From: Capitella teleta
Taxonomy: Eukaryota > Annelida > Polychaeta > Capitellidae
DNA length: 64,000 nucleotides
Reading direction: 5' to 3'
Assembly: GCA_000328365.1 (NCBI GenBank)
Contig: KB306940.1
Span: 71,674-135,673, forward strand
Shown here: positions 1-7,509 of the stretch, in pieces
Layout of the letters: each line of letters starts with the position of its first letter
Numbering within the stretch: position 1 is the stretch's first letter
Program-made: the position numbers and the translations under genes
The notes under the pieces: generated by a model
Told to the model about the DNA's origin: nothing
What the model saw: the letters and a program-made list of their open reading frames with translations, nothing else
Databases searched by the model: none

Positions 1-200
1 ACTCTCTTTATCACGGTGCTATTTTAACAGCCCTCACAGTGGCTTACGCAAAGGTTGGAAAAGCTATGAAGTTGCCGATGCCAAAGCTTGATTTTGAATT
101 TAAAGATATTTTAAGTTCAACTGTGTACATCACATCTGCTGCAGCCACTAAAGACATTCTCGTTAAGCAGGGTATTATTCCTGAAGATATCATGAAATAA
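1..200 (+). mobile_element. Polinton/Maverick-like element, end of small gene 1 (partial)
   Basis: A reading frame enters from the left edge and stops at 198-200. The visible 65 residues include a short hydrophobic stretch and end in KQGIIPEDIMK. Its spacing and style with the next gene resemble the small accessory genes of Polinton/Maverick (adintovirus-like) elements in invertebrates; this is family recall, not a search result. The stop codon overlaps an AATAAA at 197-202. The visible part looks whole and is cut only by the window edge, so the element may be fairly young. The rest of it would lie to the left. Confidence 0.45.
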
Positions 201-205
201 AAAAC

Positions 206-218
206 ATTAATAGTATAT
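206..218 (+). promoter_or_regulatory. ATTAATAGTATAT box, copy 1
   Basis: The 13-mer ATTAATAGTATAT lies just before the start codon at 229. An identical copy sits at 668-680, just after the end of the second small gene. A perfect AT-rich 13-mer at matching intergenic positions suggests a shared promoter element for the genes of the element. The function is inferred. Confidence 0.35.
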
Positions 219-228
219 AGATAAAAAA

Positions 229-642
229 ATGGCCACAGCAATAGCAATGATGATAGGTGGAGCCGTGACAAACGCACTAGCTTTTAGCGGATCAAGCTTC
301 TTATTTTCTACTTTCAAACAAAGAGAAGCAGACAGGGAGCGAATAAGACATGATAAAGCTGTGGAAAAATATGCAGAAGATCACAATAAATGGGTTGAAA
401 AAAGACAGGCTAAAATTGATTATATAAATAGTAATGAACATAGAAAAAATAATGCCCTAGGAATTATCCAAGATTCTGAGACGGCGTTGGCCGAGTATCA
501 TAGAATTTTTAAGGAGGAACCTGATTATGAACCTGTATTTAGCCAGTATTACCAACCATCAGATGAACAGCAAAAATACCAGTATATATTCATCACAGAA
601 GGACTCCTTCTGAGTGGTTATTTAGGATATAGATATTTATAA
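229..642 (+). mobile_element. Polinton/Maverick-like element, small gene 2 (137 residues)
   Basis: This frame starts 28 bp after the previous one. It has an N-terminal hydrophobic Ala/Gly-rich segment (about residues 1-28), a charged probably coiled-coil middle (about 30-75, rich in K/E/R), and a second hydrophobic segment at the C-terminus. That suggests a small membrane or virion-associated protein. The tandem small-gene arrangement recalls Polinton-like elements. It looks whole. No capsid, polymerase or integrase is visible in the window, so the family call rests on these two small genes. It could instead be an unrelated host gene pair. Confidence 0.45.
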
Positions 643-667
643 TTAAGTTTATGTTACAATTATTTTT

Positions 668-680
668 ATTAATAGTATAT
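668..680 (+). promoter_or_regulatory. ATTAATAGTATAT box, copy 2
   Basis: Identical to the 13-mer at 206-218. It is followed at once by a GAGACAGTTT motif (684-693) that recurs in the repeat arrays at 1041-1290. It may be a promoter or a subterminal signal of the Polinton-like element. Confidence 0.3.
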
Positions 681-837
681 TTTTGAGACAGTTTATAATA
701 AGTTTGAAATGTGTCTTTATGAAACATCATAACGTCCTTGAAATTCTCGAATACACATCATTGCGCATCACATGAGCACATCGACCTTCACCTCAAAACA
801 TGTCACGCTTAGACGAAACTTTCACGCTCGTAGCTCG

Positions 838-844
838 TATAAAA
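838..844 (+). promoter_or_regulatory. TATA box candidate (TATAAAA)
   Basis: TATAAAA stands in a GC-richer island (about 800-900). A plausible initiation zone lies 25-35 bp downstream near 868-875. The stretch differs from its AT-rich surroundings. It could serve the Polinton-like element or a transcript leading to the glycosyltransferase gene about 1 kb downstream. No open frame follows directly. Confidence 0.3.
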
Positions 845-996
845 CCTGTCGCGCTGCAGTCGCTCGCTCGAGCAGCAGAGCAGCGATCTTCAACGCTGTA
901 GAAAATCGATAATTTCTCGAGGTCTTTTTACAAAGCAATCACATGTATAATCATTACAGGAGCGCGTGGTTGTTTAATATATATATTTTGTAGAAT

Positions 997-1029
<33 letters not shown>

Positions 1030-1040
1030 AAATAGAATTT

Positions 1041-1290
1041 CTGAGACAGTTTGAAATTAATGTAGATGTCTTTCTGAGACAGTTTGAAATTAATGTAGAT
1101 GTCTTTCTGAGACAGTATTTCATAAGTGCCTCGCATAATAATATTATTCATAAACTGTCTTAAAAATTGATGTAAGAGTTAGCTCATTAACATACTCATA
1201 AACTGTCTCAAAAATCGATGTAAGGGTTAGCTCATTAACATATTCATAAACTGTCTCAGAAATCGATGTAAGGGTTAGCTCATTTGCATA
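1041..1290. repeat. Two opposed short tandem arrays sharing GAGACAGTTT
   Basis: The left array (1041 to about 1117) has two full copies and one partial copy of a 33-bp unit beginning CTGAGACAGTTTG. The right array (about 1150-1290) has three copies of a 48-bp unit beginning ATAAACTGTCTC. The shared core GAGACAGTTT points one way on the left and the other way on the right, giving a large inverted arrangement. A further single core is at 684-693. This may be a subterminal region of the Polinton-like element or a foldback repeat. Confidence 0.7.
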
Positions 1291-1424
1291 GTCCACTCAG
1301 CTAAGAGTTACTGGTGATTCTTCAGAGTTTTGATTGCCTTATTTGAATGCACTTATGTGACCTCTGAAGAAATGTCTCAGAACCCCTCTTTTCCCTCTAC
1401 TACATCTACAACAGCTCCATATCC

Positions 1425-1508
1425 TGTTCTTCTTCTTCTTCTTCTTCTTCTTTTTTCCGTCGTTACCATCGCAACCCCCCCCCCAAAAAAAAAAAAAAAA
1501 AAAAAAAA
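1425..1508. repeat. Simple repeats: (CTT)n, then C10-A24
   Basis: A CTT/TTC microsatellite lies at about 1425-1453. A run of ten C (1475-1484) then joins directly to 24 A (1485-1508). The apparent small frames on both strands here are low-complexity artefacts. Confidence 0.8.
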
Positions 1509-1736
1509 TTATACGTCGCTTGACTCGCTTCACACCAATATGGTGGTCGCGTGAGTTAAGGCAGACTGTTATACCTACATGATTGCACCTGCCTCAATCT
1601 GTTTACCTACATGATTGCACGTGCCTCAATCTGTAAATGTTGCTGCAACCCAAATGCGCGACAAAATTATCCTTTAGTTCACACTAAACAACGCTCAAAT
1701 CATTTGAGTAATACAATCACATTTTAACGTACGCAT

Positions 1737-1923
1737 AGAGCACCAGAGAGGCATTAAACCGAGCCGCTTAAATTCACCCTCCCTCCAAATCACACCGCTA
1801 TATCGCCTAACATGCGTTTGCTGTTCCTCCAGAGCACCAGAGAGGCATTAAACCGAGCCGCTTAAATTCACCCTCCCTCCAAATCACACCGCTATATCGC
1901 CTAACATGCGTTTGCTGTTCCTC
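1737..1923 (+). repeat. 94-bp tandem duplication of the UGT leader and start codon
   Basis: Positions 1737-1829 are repeated at 1831-1923 with no mismatch that I can see. Each copy holds the 5' leader plus ATG and the first six codons (MRLLFL). Only the second ATG (1906) continues into the glycosyltransferase. The first (1812) opens a 17-codon frame ending at 1863-1865. The perfect match means a recent event or an assembly artefact. Confidence 0.85.
1812..1865 (+). other. Upstream ORF made by the leader duplication
   Basis: The 17-residue frame starts with MRLLFL, the same N-terminus as the UGT, then diverges to QSTREALNRAA and stops. If transcription starts upstream of 1812, ribosomes would meet this decoy start first, in an identical sequence context to the real one. 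Reduced translation of the downstream enzyme is inferred. Confidence 0.6.
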
Positions 1924-3429
1924 ATCTGTTGCCTCATCGAGGGCACGACGTCCGTCAAGATCCTCCTCATGCCAGTCAACCATGGCAGCCACGCACGGTT
2001 CTTCTCCCTGGTAGGTCAGACCTTGCAAGAGGAAGGACACGTCGTCCATGTTTTACTCGGGGATAATTTCCGCCACCACTCCGAGGAGCGAGGCTTGCGT
2101 GTTGTGTCGATGGGCATGGATTTAAAGTATGTTCTGGAAGCTGTTCACGAGAAGCTCTTTGATTCTTCCAAGTGGGGAATGTGGCAGCTCTTAAAGGCCA
2201 TGAAAGATAAAGGTTCCGCGTACTGCGAGGCTGCACTCAGCCAAGGGGTCCCGTACGAGGTTCTGGAAGCCGAGAAGTACGACCTGGTTCTCATAGATAA
2301 CATAGACCCCGGTCGTTGCATGTACGTGGTGCCGTACCGCCTAAACGTTCCTTACATCTCGTTGGGGGCTCGCCACGATCCCTGGTCCGCCAGGGTTCCC
2401 GCTCTGCCCTCATCTGAGGGCCAGATCATCGTTTCGACCCTCTCAGCTAACTCCACATTCCGCGAGCGCTTGCTGAACACTGTAGCTTCACTGGCATTCT
2501 GGGTTCTATTTCCACCGTCATTCGCCGTTGATCCATCGTATCTCAAGCGATTCGCTCCAAACCGTCCTGAAACCACCTTCGACCAGATTTACCAGGATTC
2601 GGAAATGTGGATTATCAATATGGATACGATGTGCTCCGATTGGCCTCGGGTGCATGCCTTCCACTACCAGTTCATCGCTGGCCTGGGCTGGACGCCTGCG
2701 AAACCCCTGCCGGCTGGTGACATGCAGTCTTTTGCCGATGGCGCAGACAATGGTCTGATCGTAGTGTCCTTTGGATCTGCCCTCAAAACTATCCCCAAAG
2801 AAATGATGCATGTGCTGATGGACGCTTTAAGAGATCTCCCCCAGAGAGTGCTCATGCGGTTCGATGGTGAGCACCCCGCCAACACTCCGGCTAACGTTAT
2901 GTTGACCTCGTGGTTGCCTCAGAACGATCTGCTTGGACACAACAACACGCGACTGTTCGTCACCCATGGCGGCAACAATGGTCAGCTGGAGGGGCTCTTC
3001 CACGGTGTTCCCATGCTCACTCTGCCTGTATTCGGCGACCAGTTCTACAACGCTCGACGCGCTTCCTTGCGAGGTCATGGTCTCTCCTTGGATTTGAACA
3101 GCAGCAGTGCTGAACAGGTACGAGACGCCATCACGGAACTCCTGTCAGACCCAAAGTATCGCAAATCAGTGCAGAGGTGTTCCCGCATCCTTCTGGATAT
3201 GCCAGAGCCCAGGAAAGCGCTGTCGTTCTGGGTGAACCACGTGTTAAAGTTCGGAGGCAGCCACCTGAAGCCGAGCAGCATGCAGCTGCCCTTGTGGAAG
3301 TTCTTCATGTTGGATGTCGCTGCATTCCTCGCTGTGAGCGCAGCCATCGTGTCTGCGTGTATTTTCATGTGCTGCAGATGCACTGCGAAGCGATGCTGCC
3401 GACGCCAATCAAAGAGTAAACAAGATTGA
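1906..3429 (+). CDS. UDP-glycosyltransferase (UGT family), single exon
   Basis: Probable type I ER-membrane enzyme that transfers sugar from a UDP-sugar to small lipophilic acceptors. It has 507 residues, normal for animal UGTs. A signal peptide spans about residues 1-16. NHGSHARF holds the likely catalytic His29, and D131 in VLIDN is the likely partner Asp. WLPQNDLLGH (336-345) and THGGNNGQLEG through FGDQ (about 353-379) form the UDP-sugar binding signature, with the terminal D-Q pair at 378-379. A C-terminal membrane helix (about 468-490) is followed by a basic tail ending KSKQD, a KxKxx-type ER-retrieval signal. The frame is intronless. The start at 1906 is chosen because the duplicated ATG at 1812 is closed by a stop. 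Family membership is secure; the substrate cannot be told. Confidence 0.95.
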   Translation: MRLLFLICCLIEGTTSVKILLMPVNHGSHARFFSLVGQTLQEEGHVVHVLLGDNFRHHSEERGLRVVSMGMDLKYVLEAVHEKLFDSSKWGMWQLLKAMKDKGSAYCEAALSQGVPYEVLEAEKYDLVLIDNIDPGRCMYVVPYRLNVPYISLGARHDPWSARVPALPSSEGQIIVSTLSANSTFRERLLNTVASLAFWVLFPPSFAVDPSYLKRFAPNRPETTFDQIYQDSEMWIINMDTMCSDWPRVHAFHYQFIAGLGWTPAKPLPAGDMQSFADGADNGLIVVSFGSALKTIPKEMMHVLMDALRDLPQRVLMRFDGEHPANTPANVMLTSWLPQNDLLGHNNTRLFVTHGGNNGQLEGLFHGVPMLTLPVFGDQFYNARRASLRGHGLSLDLNSSSAEQVRDAITELLSDPKYRKSVQRCSRILLDMPEPRKALSFWVNHVLKFGGSHLKPSSMQLPLWKFFMLDVAAFLAVSAAIVSACIFMCCRCTAKRCCRRQSKSKQD

Positions 3430-3838
3430 CCTAATTTACCTCCAAAAGATCACCATGGCAACATGTTATGGAACACGGAGCCCAAGTGCTCATAACACTG
3501 CTCACTCGTTTTATCTTTTAGGTTTTATTTTGTGAAATGTTTCTATTTTATCTCGCTTTTTCGAAGTGAACTGAAAATGCAGCCATAAAACATTGAAAAA
3601 GAAATATCCAAAATGCGATCTTACTACGATCATTCGAAGAAAGGGCTCAATGCAGTTCACCCGAAAGATGAATCAAACCTCATTGGTGTTTGTGGTTACT
3701 TTCTTGTTTTCTTCTCATCTCGTTTCTGTTTTGCTGTTTTATCCCACACATTTATTTACTCTTTTATTTTTTCAATTTTTCTTTCTATTTTCTTTTTTTT
3801 TACACCATCTTTATTTTCACTCTTCATTCAAAGTGCAC

Positions 3839-3844
3839 ATTAAA
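3839..3844 (+). terminator. Poly(A) signal candidate ATTAAA for the UGT gene
   Basis: ATTAAA lies 410 nt after the UGT stop, with a T/GT-rich downstream stretch (3868-3935) as expected for a cleavage region. No canonical AATAAA lies closer. The region 3430-4060 is otherwise AT-rich non-coding with no recognisable feature. Confidence 0.35.
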
Positions 3845-4062
3845 TCATTCTGGCCCTGAAATATATATATTTTTTTTTTCTATCGTTTTTGATTGTTTGT
3901 TTGTTTGTGATTTTTTTTTCTGGATATTCGGTCCTAACTTATTTAGTGTTTTTCTTTACTTGGTAACTGGTATTATACAAAGTTAAAACTCGACAGGTTC
4001 TCTTGAAACTGTCGATATATAACAGAAAACACCAGGCACATTATAAGTAATTCTAACTCAGA

Positions 4063-4515
4063 TTGTGGTTTTTATGTGGTGACTATGATCCCATTAGTGG
4101 CATGATAAAAATGTCCGTTGGTTTCAATTCTCCTACAAGTGTTAAATCATTGTTATATAAATCTTTATGCCGCATTAGATTAGATTTTGTTTCGTCCGTC
4201 TGGTCGCCTCACTCTAAAAATAAGATTGAATTAGTTGAGTCAGTCCTCAGTTCTATGATCAGATATATTTTACACAATGTTAATAATGTTGATATTGCTT
4301 ATGTCGAGAGATGCCAACTACTGAACATTTCACCTCTGTCTTTTAGAAGAAAACTGTGTGATCTTTTGTTTTTGTTCAAATTCCTTAGTGGCTTTTTAAA
4401 AGTTGATTTTACCTCAATCATTAAACAATTTGATTCCAGTAACCGACTGCGTAATTCGGGGCCTACTGTCTAAGAGCTTTTAACTCTATTTACAAGGACT
4501 AAGACTTCTACAGGA

Positions 4516-4552
<37 letters not shown>

Positions 4553-4690
4553 CGGGTTGTCTATTTATGGAATATTTTACCTTTAGACATACGCTCATGT
4601 TCATCAATCGATACTTTCAAACAAACTTATGTCTTTGTACACTGCCAAATTGGCTTTTTACTTAGTATTTTTTTTTTTTTGCATTTGGAA
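4063..4690 (+). mobile_element. LINE fragment, 3' end of a CR1/Jockey-like reverse transcriptase ORF (decayed)
   Basis: The frame 4063-4473 reads like the C-terminal region of a non-LTR reverse transcriptase: SVKSLLYKSLCRIRLDFVSS, VWSPHSKNKIELVESV, then RRKLCDLLFLFKFL. The matching tail resumes at 4550 in another frame with NRVVYLWNILPLDIRSCSS, which is diagnostic of this clade. Between them the frame is lost, and a run of 32 T (4518-4549) interrupts the coding sequence. A second T run lies at about 4669-4680. The LINE is 5'-truncated, as most copies are, and is long dead. Confidence 0.8.
4518..4549. repeat. T32 homopolymer inside the LINE ORF
   Basis: Thirty-two consecutive T split the coding tail of the LINE fragment. 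This may be a poly(A) tail from an insertion on the opposite strand, with the rest of the insert lost, or homopolymer expansion. Confidence 0.7.
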
Positions 4691-4930
4691 TTCAACCTGC
4701 AGATGCACCGGTTTTTAATCATACAATGCCTTGATGTTGCTATTTTATATTTATATTTTATATTCCGTCATTCTTACATTGAAGCTAGCAGTTTTGCATA
4801 GGCTGCTCTGCTATTGTATGTATTCTTTCCATAACACGCATGATTAATAACTAAAAATACAAAAAGAAAATACAAAAGATTTCAGCTTATATATGTTTAA
4901 TGTTGCATATTTCGAGCAATTGACATCAGA

Positions 4931-4956
4931 ATTGACAATTGACAATTGACAATTGA
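4931..4956. repeat. GACAATT heptamer tandem repeat
   Basis: Three to four copies of a GACAATT/CAATTGA heptamer stand in an otherwise plain AT-rich stretch (4690-5080) between the LINE and the DDE transposon remnant. Confidence 0.5.
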
Positions 4957-5081
4957 AGAGCTTCAAATTGCACGATTTAGCCGAATGGTGACCTTTTTTT
5001 CCGCAAACCGGTGCACGTTCAGACCATACAGTAGGAGGTCTCCATTCAGCTTCTGTTGAGATTGCATAACACATTGAAAAG

Positions 5082-5272
5082 ATGCGGCAAAGTTGTCGTT
5101 TTGTGCCTTTGTGTAGTAATCGAGGGGGGTAAAACGTTCCCCAAGGACGATGTCTTGCGTAAGAAATGGATTGTGTCTATCAGAAGGCGAGACGAAAGCA
5201 ATCGAGGAAAGGTCACCGTCTGCAAGCAGCCCTGTCTGTCATAAGCATTTCACTGAGGATGTCTTTATCAAA
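5082..5272 (+). pseudogene. THAP zinc-finger segment of the transposase (frameshifted)
   Basis: The C2CH pattern of a THAP domain can be followed with the usual spacing and the FPKD...LRKKWI signature. A shift after the first Cys pair and a TAA before the last Cys/His pair break it. THAP domains bind DNA and in these transposases probably recognise transposon ends. The GTAAG at 5285-5289 could be an old splice donor. Confidence 0.65.
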
Positions 5273-5815
5273 ACAAATCAAGCCGGTAAGTTGTTGCTTT
5301 TTTTTCTTCGAATTATGAAATCAATGAAGATTTCTGCTCATTATTATAATCATGAATATTATTTATTAAATTATTAAATTAAATATACGTCTGCTGTGCC
5401 CTAACTATTTGTTTTATCTTCCAGGTTTTCCTATGACAAGGAAAATTCTTCGCCCAGGGGTTGTACCCTCCTAAGACAAGCAGAACCAGGCAACGCAATC
5501 ATGGCTGACAAAGGATTTAATGTTCAAGATTTGTTCGAGTCGGGCAATGTTGTAATAAATATTTCGACTTTTTCAAAAAGAAAAAATAGGATGACCAATG
5601 CAACTGTCATGAGAGACCGGCGTATTTCCAGCAAGAGGGTTCATGTTGAGCGTATCATAGGATTATAGCAAAAACATACAAGATTCTGACTCATCCCCTT
5701 AACTCCACTGAAACGCTCTTGGCATCAGATATCCTATTTATTTGTTTCGTGTTTGTCAATTTTCGTCCATGTATTGTTCACCGAAATGCTTGAGTGAATG
5801 AGTGTGAGAAATAAA
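5082..5815 (+). mobile_element. THAP/DDE_4 DNA transposon remnant (ISL2EU / PIF-Harbinger-like), internally deleted
   Basis: The 5' part encodes a decayed THAP zinc finger. MRQSCRFVPLCSNRGG (from 5082) carries the first Cys pair, then KTFPKDDVLRKKWIVSIRRR, then VCHKHFTEDVF with the second Cys-x2-His; the three pieces lie in shifted frames. The 3' part, from about 5483, reads EPGNAIMADKGFNVQDLFES, then RRISSKRVHVERIIGL. After an in-frame TAG and a frame change it reads AKTYKILTHPLNSTETLLAS and stops at 5791-5793. This matches the C-terminal third of DDE_4 transposases. The middle of the enzyme is missing. An AATAAA follows at 5810-5815. Confidence 0.75.
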
Positions 5816-6218
5816 ATTTCCAAATTAAACCCATTTGTTTCATTCTCACTTTTTCATAAAGACATTCTTCAAAAATGAGTATGTATACATGCTTTTTGAC
5901 TATGATACAGAAAACAAAAAGTAAAACAAAGTACATTGGTACTTGGAAGAAGTGTTATTAAATCAGAAAGAATAATTATCAGTGTTTTTGTATAAATGTT
6001 TTTGTAACAATATCACTTTGAAACAAGCTTCATTTTACCGTACATCGACATAATTGATCATTAGAAGACAAATTAAATGGAAATATTATATATATGAGGA
6101 AACGAATATTACGATGATAACTTCTCAGCAGTGGAAAACACGCGAATGAGTTAATGTCAAGGTCGAAGCTGGACCGATGCGTTTGGCGCCACCAAGCGGA
6201 CTACCCAGCAAACAGAGA

Positions 6219-6712
6219 ACGTTAGGCAAATGTGAGAGACACGTGTAGGTAACCTTCCCTAACGTTACAAAATAACGTTGTCTAACGTTACTCAGGATGG
6301 GGGCAATAACGTTATCTAACGTTACCATGGTAACGTTAGGTAACGTTATTGTAACGTTATCTAACGTTACAAAAAAATTACACCTAACCTAACCAAAAAT
6401 AACTCAACCTAACCTAAACTAAGCAAAAATAACATGCATGGTAACATGATATACATGCACCTCATGTTGTTTTAACGAACCTTAATTAAAGCCACTGCAT
6501 AACGTCTAATCCCATATTAAGTTACCAAACTTCATCAACCATTAGCTGCATATGTACAATTACCGGCACGTGTGTATCACGTTTGCCTAACGTTAAATAA
6601 CCAAAAATTTACACCTAACCTAACCAATAATAACTTAACCTAACCTAACCAATAATAACTTTACCTAACCTAACCAAAAATAACCTGCATAGTAACATAT
6701 ACATGCACCTCA
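6219..6712. repeat. TAACGTTA palindrome array with CCTAACCTAACC-bearing repeat units
   Basis: About ten AACGTT-centred octamers lie at 6219-6370, many at about 10-bp spacing, including a near-perfect 42-bp palindrome centred on CCATGG (about 6329). They are followed by CCTAACCTAACC blocks and a GCATGGTAACAT...ATGCACCTCA segment (about 6380-6470). A second diverged copy of the CCTAACC part and of that segment lies at about 6590-6712. It looks like a dispersed non-coding repeat family. The CCTAA runs are too short to call telomeric. Confidence 0.7.
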
Positions 6713-6747
6713 CGTCAAACAAACAATATAAGAATGAAATCAAGATC

Positions 6748-6753
6748 CATCAA
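6748..6753 (-). terminator. Poly(A) signal candidate for the minus-strand gene at 6810-7500
   Basis: TTTATT on the plus strand reads AATAAA on the minus strand, about 57 nt downstream of the TGA at 6810-6812. It supports a transcript ending here. Confidence 0.45.
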
Positions 6754-6809
6754 GTTTATTTATCCATATGAAAACATTTTAATTTACTGGACATGATCTT
6801 TTATCGTCT

Positions 6810-7500
6810 TCAGTCCTCATCTTCTGATATCACAGGGGCAGGGCGGTGGAAGGAAGCATCCTCCTCCAAAAATCCTGAAAGACAAAACAAGTAGTCGCTA
6901 AATGAACAGATCATTAACAGAGTTCAGAAGACTCACTCTTCCCTTTCTTGGCTGAATGTGCTGAGGGCACCTGCATGTCCACCTTGAGCTCTTGGGGCAA
7001 AGATCCAGACCCTGTAAAACATTCACAAAATTAACAGAACCAGTTTAGAGGCATGAAGACTTACTAATGGTTTGCACAGGAGGTATCAGCAGGTCAGCCT
7101 CAGCCTAGCTCCTCCTCCTACTCCTCTTCAACTGAAAAGAAACAATTGAGTTGAAACAAATGCCAACTTTATAGGAGACCATACCATCAGTGTCATAATC
7201 TTTTAAGTAGACAGGTGCAGTACACCGCCTCTTTCCATGTTCTTGTTCCGATTCGAACGATGAGAGTTGCTGTGCCTTATTGCAAGGCGACCGGCCCGCT
7301 TCAAGTCGCCTGCCGTACAAGAAAAGAACGAACACATAATTAAAGCTTAGCGTTGAAACGTGAAATCTAGGCTGTCGTACTTGTCCTGGTCCGTTGAAAT
7401 TCCCTTATTGACAGGAGGGACCAGTCATCTCCTGGGTCAGCCTGCGTTCTGATTCCCTACTCGACTTCACTGGCTCTTGGTCAGTAGCAAAACGACTTCT
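6810..7500 (-). pseudogene. 3' exons of an unrecognised minus-strand gene, probably decayed
   Basis: Two terminal exons fit together: 6937-7011 (GSLPQELKVDMQVPSAHSA) and 6810-6874 (FLEEDASFHRPAPVISEDED, then TGA). Both have GT-AG borders and matching phase, giving an acidic C-terminus. A third exon at 7065-7131 has good splice signals but meets an in-frame TAG in the phase required. A fourth possible exon (about 7185-7315) encodes KRRCTAPVYLKDYDTD. About 7415-7500 may hold another. I do not recognise the family. The KRRCTAPVYLKDY style resembles transposon-associated or BEN/THAP-type proteins. It may be a gene fragment carried by repeats. Confidence 0.4.
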
Positions 7501-7509
7501 GGAAGAAAA

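Noticed and set aside
1330-1554. Frames with poly-Leu/poly-Lys on both strands
   Set aside because: Translated (CTT)n and C/A homopolymers.
6380-6680. CCTAACCTAACC runs as telomeric (TTAGG)n repeats
   Set aside because: Only two or three units occur at a time, inside a larger dispersed repeat; no long uniform array.
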